The notes: a model not told the origin generated them from the sequence alone. A stretch of 29,906 nt of DNA from Clostridium sp. AM58-1XD (GCF_003464085.1 NZ_QSDR01000044.1:1-29906); one strand, 5' to 3'. Positions 8,316-16,457 are shown, numbered from the stretch's first letter. Program-made: numbers and translations.

Positions 8316-8385
8316 CTATAAGCTGTGTATTCTATATTACAAATTACTATATCTAGTGTCTTCTTATTATATATGTATTTTTTAT

Positions 8386-9018
8386 TTATGAATGCTCTTT
8401 TACCTGAATCAGGACTCTCGTAATCGCTGCCGTTAATATGCCGGCCAGAATTGCCTCAGGAATACCGTTCATACAGATTACTCCCAGAATAAATGCGTAT
8501 ACGCCCTTTGCTGTATTTACATGAGCTGCTGCCGCATAACTGTTGCCAAAAAGAAAATAAATCAGATTCATCACCAACAGGGTATTTGTTATAGAACCTG
8601 CAACCCCTGCACAAGTCAGTGCCAATATCTGTTTTTTTCCATTACTTCGCAGAACTGCCTTATAAACATAATAAGCCACTACTCCGATCAGAATTCTTGG
8701 GATCATACATATAACGACGCTCCTCCAATTTCCGCTGAAGTCTCCTACCGTAATAAACGGTGAAAAGACAAATGAAGTCGGATTTGGCATTAGAATCGTA
8801 TTTTTCCACATGCTAGTCAAGCCAAATACGAATCCTAAAAACGCCCCTTTTCTTGGCCCCATCAGAATAGCTCCGATAATGACAGGTATATGAATGATCG
8901 TAGCATTCATAAATCCCAGCGGTATATATCCTAATACCGGGATGATTGTCATAATGAGCATAATTGCTACAAATGCTCCTGTCAAAACCATATCACGGGT
9001 TTTCGATACTGTATTCAA
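8386..9018 (-). CDS. ECF transporter S component (vitamin-type substrate-binding membrane subunit)
   Basis: The 210-residue protein is almost entirely hydrophobic with about six predicted membrane spans. It has the ECF S-component features of an N-terminal small-residue segment (LTGAFVAIMLIM), a loop ending HIPVIIGAILMGPRKGAFLGFVFGLTS, and a C-terminal GIPEAILAGILTAAI helix. S components bind a vitamin or related small molecule and share a common energising module (EcfA, EcfA', EcfT) encoded elsewhere. The HIP and GPRKGA motifs fit the PF12822 group, which includes pantothenate and other transporters; the substrate cannot be named. AGGAGG lies just upstream of the ATG. It is transcribed alone, from its own promoter to its own terminator. 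Confidence 0.85.
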   Translation of the reverse strand: MNTVSKTRDMVLTGAFVAIMLIMTIIPVLGYIPLGFMNATIIHIPVIIGAILMGPRKGAFLGFVFGLTSMWKNTILMPNPTSFVFSPFITVGDFSGNWRSVVICMIPRILIGVVAYYVYKAVLRSNGKKQILALTCAGVAGSITNTLLVMNLIYFLFGNSYAAAAHVNTAKGVYAFILGVICMNGIPEAILAGILTAAITRVLIQVKEHS

Positions 9019-9080
9019 TTTTCTACCTCCTGCTACTGTTCTTCGCTTCTAAAGATACAATGCAATATAGATACGTGAAA

Positions 9081-9109
9081 ATTATATTTTAAATACTTCT
9101 AAATTGCAA
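9081..9109 (-). promoter_or_regulatory. Promoter of the ECF S-component gene
   Basis: On the minus strand TTGCAA (9104-9109) and TATAAT (9081-9086) are 17 bases apart, about 60 bases upstream of the ATG. A short inverted repeat (AATTGC at 9102-9107 and GCAATT at 9113-9118) overlaps the -35 box and might be an operator. No riboswitch fold was recognised in this short leader. Confidence 0.65.
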
Positions 9110-9120
9110 GAGGCAATTCA

Positions 9121-9324
9121 TTATTTATCTTCATGCTCTCCAATTCCATAACAGGAATCGGCTTGACCTGCCAGGCAAGCTGCTTCAATATCTTCTGCAT
9201 TTTCCGGGCAAAGATATTTTTTATTATACCCCTTACCACATTTTACATATTGGACGGTTCTCATTCCATCACTTAAAATAAATATAACAGAATTGTTCCG
9301 GAACATCTTATTACTTGTTAACAA
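9121..9324 (-). CDS. Small cysteine-containing ORF, doubtful
   Basis: This open frame would encode up to 67 residues, or 47 from the internal Met that gives MRTVQYVKCGKGY. The C-terminal part has four cysteines (KCGKGY, YLCPEN, EAACLAG, DSCYGIG), which is not random-looking and could bind a metal. No known family was recognised. There is no good ribosome binding site before any of its start codons, and it lies across the promoter area of the tct operon, so it may be chance or a remnant. It would lie divergent from tctC and upstream of the ECF promoter. Confidence 0.3.
   Translation of the reverse strand: MLTSNKMFRNNSVIFILSDGMRTVQYVKCGKGYNKKYLCPENAEDIEAACLAGQADSCYGIGEHEDK
9250..9279 (+). promoter_or_regulatory. 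Candidate promoter of the tct operon
   Basis: TTGGAC (9250-9255) and TAAAAT (9274-9279) are 18 bases apart and lie about 70 bases upstream of the tctC ATG. Both boxes deviate from consensus, as expected for a regulated promoter. The palindrome at 9294-9305 would lie just downstream of the -10 box. Confidence 0.4.
9294..9305. promoter_or_regulatory. Perfect palindrome, candidate operator of the tct operon
   Basis: TGTTCCGGAACA is a perfect 12-bp palindrome in the 5' untranslated region before tctC, close to the predicted transcription start. A site here would fit a repressor, or a secondary site for the LysR regulator encoded at the other end of the operon. It does not by itself match the T-N11-A LysR pattern, so the binding protein is unknown. 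Confidence 0.45.
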
Positions 9325-9344
9325 AGCTACGATTGGAGGAAATC

Positions 9345-10387
9345 ATGAAAAAATTGTTTCGTATTATACCAACAGTCCTGCTGCTTACTCTTACCGCATG
9401 CGGCAGCAACACTCCATCTGAATCTTCGCCCGAAAAACCTACTGATTCGGCAGACAAAATATCCGATTCCAGTTCAGAAGCAGACAATGTTCCATTACTG
9501 GCGAAGATTATCCTAAGAAAGCAATTACACTGATTAACTCATCTTCTGCCGGTTCTCCTGCCGACATCATGGCACGCCAGATCGCTCAGTCTATTGAAGA
9601 ACTATATGACGTTACCGTCACAGTGGAAAACGTAACCGGTGGTTCCGGTGCGAATATGTTTGCAGAAGTAAATGCCAGGGAAGCCGACGGATATACCATC
9701 GGTACAGTTACGGCTTCACAGATCGCTGCATTGTGCAACGGACTTGATGAACAGTTTCCCTTAGAAACGTTTTCTTTTGTAGCAAATGTTCAGACTGATC
9801 CTTACTGTCTGGCCGTTCCGGCGGATTCAAAATTCACTTCCATAAAAGATATCGTCACTTATGGGCAGGAAAATCCCGGAACACTTCTAATCAGCGGCCA
9901 AGGCACCGGGTCTGCCCTCCATCTTTCCGCTCTTCAGTTTGGGGCCGAAGGCAATTTCACCTTTACATGGCTTCCGACAGACGGAGGTTCCGATACCGTT
10001 GCCAATCTGCTTGGAGGAAACTGCGATGCCGGCTTTGCCGCTCCTACAACCGTAAAACAGTATGTAGAAGCCGGCCAGCTGAAAATGCTTGCCATTACCG
10101 GAAACCAGAAAGTTTCCAGCGCTGAAGGTATTCCATCCTTCGTTGAACAGGGATATGATCTTCAGCTGACACAATACCGCGGTTTTTATGTACGTTCAAA
10201 TACGGATGCAAATGTATGCAGAATGATTTCTGAAATGATCCGCTCCGCTTCCCAAACAGAAACCTTTAAAAATTATATGGCCGAACAGCTTTTGGATGAC
10301 GGATACATGGATAAGAATACATTTACTGATTACGCACGATCTGATTATGAAACCGTAAAGGCCCTTTCTGAAAAACTGCTCAAATAA
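9345..10387 (+). CDS. tctC: TctC-family solute-binding lipoprotein, tripartite tricarboxylate transporter (one-base frameshift)
   Basis: TctC proteins bind the carboxylate substrate outside the membrane and deliver it to TctAB. The start ATG at 9345 follows GGAGG. The N-terminus is a lipoprotein signal with lipobox LTAC (MKKLFRI, hydrophobic core, LTLTAC), then a Ser/Glu/Asp linker. The mature domain opens with DYPKKAITLI and SAGSPADIMARQIA, the hallmark of the family (PF03401). The frame breaks near 9492-9494. One missing base, for instance CCC read as CC in GTTCCATT, restores NVPITGEDYPKKA and gives 347 residues, a normal length. It is the first gene of the operon. The break may be a sequence error or real decay. 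Confidence 0.88.
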
Positions 10388-10401
10388 ACAGGAGGTTTAT
10401 T

Positions 10402-11406
10402 ATGTCATATACTGTATCAATTATTGAAGGGGATGGAATCGGACATGAAATTATTCCGGCCGCCCTGCGTGTGCTGGAGCATACGGGAATTCCTTTTATT
10501 TGGGAATATGTACCCGCAGGAGAAATAGCTGCAGAGCAGTTTCAGACACCGGTTCCTGATATTACCTCCGACTCCATACTGCACAATAAATTGGCTTTAA
10601 AAGGACCTCTTACGAATCTTGTTGGCCGTGGGTGGCCAAGTCCCAATGTACTTCTTCGTAAAAAACTTGGTCTTTATGCAGCCGTAAAAAGGGCCAGATA
10701 TTTTGAAGGCGTGGATTCTCCATTTAAAGATGCCGATTTTCTGGTCGTAAGAGAGGCCAGAGAAGATACCTACGCCGGTGCAGAACAGCAGGTAGGACCA
10801 GACGCCGCAGTCGCAATCAAATACATAACAAGAGCCAATTCTGAAACCGTAGCCCGCTTTACCTTTGACCTGGCACGGCGTATGGGCCGTAAAAAAGTTT
10901 CGGTTACCCACAAAGCCAACGTATTAAAGCTGACAGATGGTCTGTTTCTCAAAAGCGCACAGGATGTGGCTTCTGAATTTCCTGATATCGAATGTGAAAG
11001 TATTATGATCGACCACATGGCGTTTAAACTGGTAAAAGAACCGTTATCATGCGATATAATCCTGGCCCCAAATGTATATGGAGATATACTGGCCGATCTG
11101 ATTGCCGGAATATGCGGCAGCCTCGGCCTTGGATTCGGTGGAAATTTCGGACCCGATGCAGCTGTCTTCGAACCGGTTCATGGAACTGCGCCTACAATTG
11201 CCGGTCAGGGAATTGCCAACCCTATTGGAGAAATCCTTTCCGGAGCCATGCTCCTCGACTATATCGGAGAACACAAAGCTGCCGCTTCCGTAGAAAAAGC
11301 CGTTGCCTCCGTCCTAAAAAAGGGGGAACATCTGACAGCTGATTTAGGTGGTCTAGCAGGCACAAAAGAGATCACGGATGCAATTATTTCTGAAATGGAT
11401 GAATGA
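10402..11406 (+). CDS. Isocitrate/isopropylmalate/tartrate dehydrogenase-family protein
   Basis: This is a beta-decarboxylating NAD(P)-dependent dehydrogenase of 334 residues. The start follows AGGAGG. GDGIGHEI is at residues 10-17. The catalytic Tyr-Lys pair is likely Tyr124 (REDTYAG) and Lys171 (HKANVLKLTDG), and the metal-binding aspartates lie at 204, 228 and 232 in NVYGDILADLIAGICGSLG, which fits the family signature. HGTAP at 260-264 lies in the cofactor site. These enzymes oxidise (2R,3S)-2-hydroxy-3-carboxylic acids such as isocitrate, homoisocitrate, isopropylmalate, tartrate or malate, and the substrate cannot be set from sequence. In this operon it likely acts on the acid imported by TctABC rather than as a housekeeping TCA or leucine enzyme. 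Confidence 0.85.
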   Translation: MSYTVSIIEGDGIGHEIIPAALRVLEHTGIPFIWEYVPAGEIAAEQFQTPVPDITSDSILHNKLALKGPLTNLVGRGWPSPNVLLRKKLGLYAAVKRARYFEGVDSPFKDADFLVVREAREDTYAGAEQQVGPDAAVAIKYITRANSETVARFTFDLARRMGRKKVSVTHKANVLKLTDGLFLKSAQDVASEFPDIECESIMIDHMAFKLVKEPLSCDIILAPNVYGDILADLIAGICGSLGLGFGGNFGPDAAVFEPVHGTAPTIAGQGIANPIGEILSGAMLLDYIGEHKAAASVEKAVASVLKKGEHLTADLGGLAGTKEITDAIISEMDE

Positions 11407-11443
11407 AACTGACCATAAATAACAAATAAAGGAGGATTTATAA

Positions 11444-12394
11444 ATGAGATTTGTAATGTATAAATATGGAGAAAGAGATTACCGTCTTGGCCTTCTGCGT
11501 TCAGACGAAACCATTGTCGATGTCAATTATGCCTATGAAAAAATACTTGCTGAAAAAGAAGTACCTTCTTATATACAGATGGCTGCAGCATATGCCCCGA
11601 GTGATACCGTCTCCTTTCTTGAGGGCGGAGAACGCTGCATGAAAGCAGCACGTGAAATAGCATCCATGGAATTTTCATTAAATTCCGTAAGCGTTGACGG
11701 GAAACCTCTCGTTTTCCGGCGCAGTGATGTAAAACTTGGTTCCCCTGTAGTGAATCCGGGGAAAATTATATGTCTGAGCCATAATTATTATGATTTTTGT
11801 GAAGAAACTGGAAATCCTGTACCTCCTGAGCCAAGAATATTCAGTAAATTTTCCAATGCAATTTGTGGTTGTGACGATCCCATTATTTATCCAAAAATGA
11901 CAAAATGTCTGGGATATGAAGTGGAACTGGCAATTATTATCGGTAAAAAAGCACGTTATGTGCCTGTAGAAAAGGCATTTGAATATGTGGCCGGCTATAC
12001 TCTTTTTAATGACGTAAGTGCCAGTGATCTTACTACCATGGATAAGCAGGTCTGCCGCGGAAAAACATTTGACAATTTTGCTCCCTGTGGTCCTTCTCTT
12101 GTAACAAAAGACGAAGTGCCTGATCCAGGATCTCTGGATGTAAAGCTTTTTGTCAACGGCGTAGAACTTCAAAGCTCCAACACAAAAAATCTGATTTATG
12201 ATGTACCAAAACTTGTTTCCTTCCTCTCCGAGTGCTTTACACTAGAGCCAGGCGATATAATCGCTACAGGTACGCCAGGCGGTCTGGCAAAAGACCGTAC
12301 TCCGAACACTTACATGAAGGTAGGCGATATCTGTACTTTAAAAATAGACATTCTTGGAGAATTGACAAATACAATCACTGCAGAGACTGTTTAA
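11444..12394 (+). CDS. FAH-family protein 1, long N-terminus, catalytic His absent
   Basis: This is a fumarylacetoacetate-hydrolase-fold protein of 316 residues. It has an N-terminal domain of about 95 residues, then the core. The metal ligands are visible as Glu159 and Glu161 (GYEVELAIII) and Asp190 (LFNDVSASDL). The later TFDNFAPCGPSLVT and IATGTPGG stretches are family hallmarks. The active-site segment usually reads NYxxHxxE, but here it is NYYDFCEE, so the His of the His-Glu dyad is Phe118 while the Glu is kept. FAH-family enzymes hydrolyse, decarboxylate or isomerise keto/enol acids. Its substrate is unknown; AGGAGG precedes the ATG. It is 23 bases from FAH 2. Confidence 0.85.
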   Translation: MRFVMYKYGERDYRLGLLRSDETIVDVNYAYEKILAEKEVPSYIQMAAAYAPSDTVSFLEGGERCMKAAREIASMEFSLNSVSVDGKPLVFRRSDVKLGSPVVNPGKIICLSHNYYDFCEETGNPVPPEPRIFSKFSNAICGCDDPIIYPKMTKCLGYEVELAIIIGKKARYVPVEKAFEYVAGYTLFNDVSASDLTTMDKQVCRGKTFDNFAPCGPSLVTKDEVPDPGSLDVKLFVNGVELQSSNTKNLIYDVPKLVSFLSECFTLEPGDIIATGTPGGLAKDRTPNTYMKVGDICTLKIDILGELTNTITAETV

Positions 12395-12417
12395 AGATTT
12401 TAAAAAGGAGAAAATTT

Positions 12418-13185
12418 ATGGCTCGTTTTGTAAGATTTAAATGTGAAAAAGGGATTCTTTACGGAAAAATACATGGTGAGATCATTCATCCAGTCGAAGG
12501 CAATATTTTTTCTGAATTCACTGTTACGAATAAACAGTATCATCTTGATGATATTAAACTTCTCGTTCCCTGCGAACCTCAAAAACTGATCGCTATTGGC
12601 TTTAATTATAAAGATCATGCACTGGAATTTAAGAGAGAAATCCCTAAAGAACCTAATATTTTTATCAAACCGTCCAGCAGCATGGCTGCTGCCGGAGAAC
12701 CAGTGATTTATCCAAAACATCATACACAGCAGGTAGAATATGAATCGGAACTTGTCGTTGTGATCGGCAAAAAAGCAAAGAATATAGAAGAATCAGATGC
12801 CATGAATTATGTGTTTGGTTTTACCATAGGGAATGATGTAACTGCAAGAGATATGCAGAGTCCTAAAAATCAATGGGGACTTTGTAAAGGTTTTGATACC
12901 TTCAGTCCCATAGGACCGTGGATTGAAACGGAGGCAGACTGTTTTAATCTGGAAATTACCAGTTGGATTAACGGACAGTTAAAACAGCACTCCAATACAA
13001 AACACCTTATTTTTAATGTTCCCTATCTTGTCAGTTATATTTCAAAAGGAATGACTCTTTATCCTGGAGATGTTATTTTTACAGGTACACCTGCAGGTGT
13101 CAGCCCTGTTTATCCTGGTGATCTTATGGAAATGAGAATTGACGGCATCGGTTCTTTGACGAATCCCGTTGTTTCTGAAACGTAA
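12418..13185 (+). CDS. FAH-family hydrolase 2 (keto/enol acid enzyme)
   Basis: This is a 255-residue enzyme with a complete FAH-family active site. The His-Glu dyad is present in GFNYKDHALE (His67, Glu70), and the metal ligands are Glu109, Glu111 (VEYESELVVV) and Asp140 (IGNDVTARD). KGFDTFSPIGPWI and FTGTPAGV are typical. Close relatives act as acylpyruvases, oxaloacetate decarboxylases or tautomerases, and 2-hydroxyhepta-2,4-dienedioate isomerases. The start ATG at 12418 follows AAAGGAG; the frame stays open upstream to 12232 but lies inside FAH 1 and has no binding site. Only about a quarter of its sequence looks shared with FAH 1, so these are not recent duplicates. Confidence 0.88.
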   Translation: MARFVRFKCEKGILYGKIHGEIIHPVEGNIFSEFTVTNKQYHLDDIKLLVPCEPQKLIAIGFNYKDHALEFKREIPKEPNIFIKPSSSMAAAGEPVIYPKHHTQQVEYESELVVVIGKKAKNIEESDAMNYVFGFTIGNDVTARDMQSPKNQWGLCKGFDTFSPIGPWIETEADCFNLEITSWINGQLKQHSNTKHLIFNVPYLVSYISKGMTLYPGDVIFTGTPAGVSPVYPGDLMEMRIDGIGSLTNPVVSET

Positions 13186-13233
13186 CTTCATCATACCGGA
13201 TTCATTTACTTCACCAGAAAGGAGGTCTGTTCC

Positions 13234-13677
13234 ATGTATTTATGGCTCGGAGAAATCATTATATCTGTACTGGCTGCTTTTACTGCCGTATTTTTCTTTG
13301 TCGAGGCCGGCTCCTTCCGTGATCTCGCTACGAACCAGCTGGATATAGGTTCCCGTTCATTCCCAAGGTTAATAGCCGTACTGCTCCTGTTATTTTCCTT
13401 TTGGCAAATTTTTCATGCAGTCCGCAGAACAAGGCCGGCAGGTGAAAAAATCAGTTTTGGAAACCTTCCAACCGTAATAACCGGTATGATTCTCCTGTCC
13501 ATTTATATTCTTATATTGAAAAAGATCGGTTATTTCTACGCAACACCTGTTTTTATTTTTCTGCTCCAGATGATTCAGGGATGCCGTAAATGGGTCACAA
13601 TGATAATTATCAGTGGATGCTTTTCTCTGTTTGCCTATATTGTATTTGTCCGATTTCTCGGCGTGGCACTGCCTTAA
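13234..13677 (+). CDS. tctB: TctB-family small membrane subunit, tripartite tricarboxylate transporter
   Basis: TctB is the small, poorly conserved membrane subunit of TTT transporters. This 147-residue protein has four predicted membrane segments (about residues 5-25, 43-62, 80-97 and 122-145) and the family SRSFPRLIA stretch near residues 40-48. It starts after AAAGGAGGT and ends 18 bases before tctA. Together with tctC and tctA it makes a complete three-part transporter. It is intact, in contrast to the other two subunits. Confidence 0.9.
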   Translation: MYLWLGEIIISVLAAFTAVFFFVEAGSFRDLATNQLDIGSRSFPRLIAVLLLLFSFWQIFHAVRRTRPAGEKISFGNLPTVITGMILLSIYILILKKIGYFYATPVFIFLLQMIQGCRKWVTMIIISGCFSLFAYIVFVRFLGVALP

Positions 13678-13695
13678 AAACGGGAGGTAACATAA

Positions 13696-15185
13696 ATGAT
13701 TCAACATCTTATTTTCGGTTTCAGCCAAATTCTGAATATAAATTCTCTAACAGGCCTGATCTGTGGTTCCGTAGCTGGTTATTTTATAGGAGCCATGCCT
13801 GGACTGACGCCTACCATCGGCATCGCCCTGCTGATCCCGTTTACTTACAGTATGGATCCCGTTCCTGCCATCGTAATGCTCGTATCCCTCTATATGGCTG
13901 CGGAATATGGAGGCGGAATCACAGCCATCTTGATTAATACTCCTGGAACTCCTGCCGCTGCCGCCACCGCTCTGGACGGATACCCTCTGGCCCGAAAGGG
14001 CCAGGCTGCAAAAGCTCTGGGAACTTCAATTATTGCTTCCGGTATCGGAGCATTTATCAGTACGGTTCTAATGATATTATTTGCAACCCCACTTGCAGCC
14101 ATTACAATCCGGTTCAGTTCTCCGGAATATTTTTGCCTGGCCATTATGGGGCTGAGTGTAGTCGCCGGCCTATCTAGTGACGCCCTGGCAAAAGGAATGA
14201 TCAGCGTGGCACTAGCCATGTTGATTACCACAATCGGGATAGATCCCATTACCGGCAGTTTCCGTTATTGCTTTACTTATAACTTCATGTCCGGTATTCC
14301 TCTTGTACCTGCCATGATCGGGCTTTTTGCAGTGTCAGAATGTTTTATTCTAATGTCAAAAAATAAATCTGGCTCTGAAATTGCATTAAAAGTGGACGGC
14401 AAGCTGCCATCATCAAAAGAAATCTTAAGCTGCCGTACCATTATAGCAAAAGGATCTGTTATCGGATTTATTGTCGGCATGCTGCCGGCCGCAGGCGCTA
14501 ATGTAGCATGTTGGGTCTCTTATAATTCTGCTCGTAATTCTTCCAAAAATAAAAGCGAATTCGGCCACGGCGCTCTGGAAGGCATTGCAGCGGCGGAATC
14601 AGCAAATAATTCTGCTGTCTGCGGAGCCTCGTTCCTCTTCTTACTATGGGAATTCCAGGTTCTTCCGCTACTGCCGTTCTCATTGGAGCTCTAACAATAC
14701 AGGGCGTAACAGCGGGACCGCTTCTCTTTACCAATCATCCTGAAATTCCATATTCCATTTTTGCGGCTCTTCTTTTGGCTGTACCGCTTATGTTAATGAT
14801 GGGTCTCCTTGGAAGCCGGCTGTTCAGCCTAGTAACGCTTGTACCAAATCATATTCTTTCTACCGTTGTACTTGGAACGGCTGTTTTAGGCTCCTATGCA
14901 ATCAACGGCAATATGTTTGGTGTATGGACGGCCCTTGTATTCGGCATCATTGGTTACATGCTGCGGATCATGAAATTTCCTCTTCCTCCACTTGTACTGG
15001 CTCTTGTACTTGGACAGATGTGTGAATCCAATTTCCGTAAATCTCTCCTTATGGGCGGTGGAAGACTAAATATTTTTTTTACAAGGCCATATGCCGTGAT
15101 TATCATTATTATTACGATAATCATGTTTACAGGACCTTTTATAAAGAAAAATTCAAAAAATAAGTATAAAAGAAAAAAGCCATAA
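13696..15185 (+). CDS. tctA: TctA-family large membrane subunit, tripartite tricarboxylate transporter (one-base frameshift)
   Basis: TctA forms the main membrane channel and normally has about 500 residues. The 5' part contains GAMPGLTPTIGIALLIPFTY and MAAEYGGGITAILINTPGTP, both family hallmarks, and many membrane segments. Just after SAVCGA the frame breaks near 14629. Inserting one C (GCCTCG read as GCCCTCG) gives GALVPLLTMGIPGSSATAVL, the expected conserved block, and then an intact C-terminal part to 15185 (LGSRLFSLV, PPLVLALVLG). The repaired product has 496 residues. Either a base is missing in the sequence or the transporter is dead in this strain. Confidence 0.88.
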
Positions 15186-15188
15186 TAC

Positions 15189-15240
15189 TGATATCAGATG
15201 AAGGAACTCGGCCATCTCCATGGAACGGAATCTGATATCA
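15189..15240. repeat. Inverted repeat between tctA and lysR
   Basis: TGATATCAGAT (15189-15199) and ATCTGATATCA (15230-15240) are perfect 11-bp arms with a 30-base spacer, lying between two genes that end toward each other. It could form a bidirectional terminator stem, but no clear T-run follows on either side. Confidence 0.5.
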
Positions 15241-15273
15241 ATATCATGGCTCATGCTTTTGCAGCACCATATT

Positions 15274-16212
15274 TTAATAATATCCTTTTGTAATCTCTTC
15301 TTTTACAATCTTAATCAGGAGTTTCTCTGCCTTAGACTGAAATGAATTCTTCAATGTTGCTATACTTGTGTCCCAGTATCCCCCATATTTTTCATCCATA
15401 AAATAATAAGCCGGCTCTTCATCCATAACATGAAAAATAGAAATATACTGCTTTGGTATAAAAGTAACTCCCACTCCCTGAGCAGCCAGCAGCTGAGCTG
15501 TTCCAAAACTTCTTACCTGAAGGCGGATCTTCGGCTGGCATATACCGGCGTTTTCTAAAATCGTATCTGATACTTGTCTGATTCTCTGATCTTTCTGAAG
15601 AAATATAAATGATTCATCTTTTAACAAGCTCACATCCAGAATAGGAAAGCGGCATCCTTCTATTAATTCCGCTTTTTTTCCAATTGGATGATCCTTTGAC
15701 ATGACAACTACAAAAGGATCATGAGTAATTAAATTATAATTAATACATGGATTGTCCCTATATTTCGGGGCATGGTTCACGATGATATCCAGCATTCCAT
15801 CCAGAAGTTTCTTCTCTAGGACAGTTGAACTGTCTTCTGCTACCTCCAGTTCCAAGCCGGGGGCGATATCAAATAATGTAGATAAAACAGGAGGAAGCAA
15901 TACAGTCCCCAGATGATTTGTTATTCCAAGGCGGATTCTTCCCGTTTTCAAATTGTTTATATCGCTGACCTCTGTTTCCAGATCATTATACAATTTCAAT
16001 ATCTGATTAGCCGTTTTATAATAACATTCTCCGGCATATGTAAGGCTGAGTCCAGACGGTGTTCTGGTAAACAGAGGGGTTCCTAAAGAATCTTCTATCT
16101 TTTTTACTGACTGACTCAATGACGGCTGGGCGATATACAATTTTTTCGCTGCACCGGAAATACTCTTTTCTTCCGCCACCGTCTTAATGATAATCAGTTC
16201 CTTCTGAGTCAT
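15274..16212 (-). CDS. LysR-family transcriptional regulator
   Basis: The N-terminal winged helix-turn-helix is clear: MTQKELIIIKTVAEEKSISG, then AAKKLYIAQPSLSQSVKKIE and LGTPLFTRTPSGLSLT. The effector-binding domain follows. LysR proteins often sense a substrate or intermediate of the pathway they control. The start is set at 16212 (Met before TQKEL, with GGGGGAG upstream) because the 44 residues that could be added upstream do not resemble the family and would run into oriC. It converges on tctA rather than facing tctC, which is unusual for LysR, but it is the only regulator beside the operon and probably controls it. The protein is about 312 residues long. Confidence 0.9.
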   Translation of the reverse strand: MTQKELIIIKTVAEEKSISGAAKKLYIAQPSLSQSVKKIEDSLGTPLFTRTPSGLSLTYAGECYYKTANQILKLYNDLETEVSDINNLKTGRIRLGITNHLGTVLLPPVLSTLFDIAPGLELEVAEDSSTVLEKKLLDGMLDIIVNHAPKYRDNPCINYNLITHDPFVVVMSKDHPIGKKAELIEGCRFPILDVSLLKDESFIFLQKDQRIRQVSDTILENAGICQPKIRLQVRSFGTAQLLAAQGVGVTFIPKQYISIFHVMDEEPAYYFMDEKYGGYWDTSIATLKNSFQSKAEKLLIKIVKEEITKGYY

Positions 16213-16381
16213 TTCCACTCCCCCATTTCTCCACTGTGCATAAATACCTGTTTTTACGAACATTTGTGCTTTCATTTTACTACAGATGCAATATTTGTTA
16301 AATGGTATATTTTTACATTTCCACACCACCCACAAAGCATCCACACGCTTTCCACATATAAAAAACCATCATATTTCCTCC

Positions 16382-16457
16382 ATTTCCACAACATTATCCA
16401 CAATTTGTGGATTACTTGTGGATAAATAACGTGGATAAGCTTTAACAAATATCCACG
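16382..16457. other. oriC: oriC part 1: DnaA-box cluster upstream of dnaA
   Basis: Perfect boxes TTATCCACA occur at 16394-16402 (plus strand) and 16417-16425 (minus strand). One-mismatch boxes lie at 16406-16414 (TAATCCACA, minus) and 16430-16438 (TTATCCACG, minus). Weaker copies are at 16348-16356, 16382-16390 and 16449-16457. This dense cluster, just before dnaA and facing both ways, marks one half of a bipartite origin and is also positioned to autoregulate dnaA. Confidence 0.88.

Noticed and set aside
9019..9120. Riboswitch in the ECF S-component leader
   Set aside because: The leader from the predicted promoter to the ATG is about 70 bases and no known fold or conserved core was recognised.
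12232..12417. Longer FAH 2 start inside FAH 1
   Set aside because: The extension overlaps another gene in a different frame and lacks a binding site; ATG at 12418 follows AAAGGAG.
16213..16344. Longer LysR start at 16344, adding 44 residues
   Set aside because: The added residues do not resemble LysR N-termini, and the Met at 16212 has a good ribosome binding site and the standard MTQKEL-like opening.
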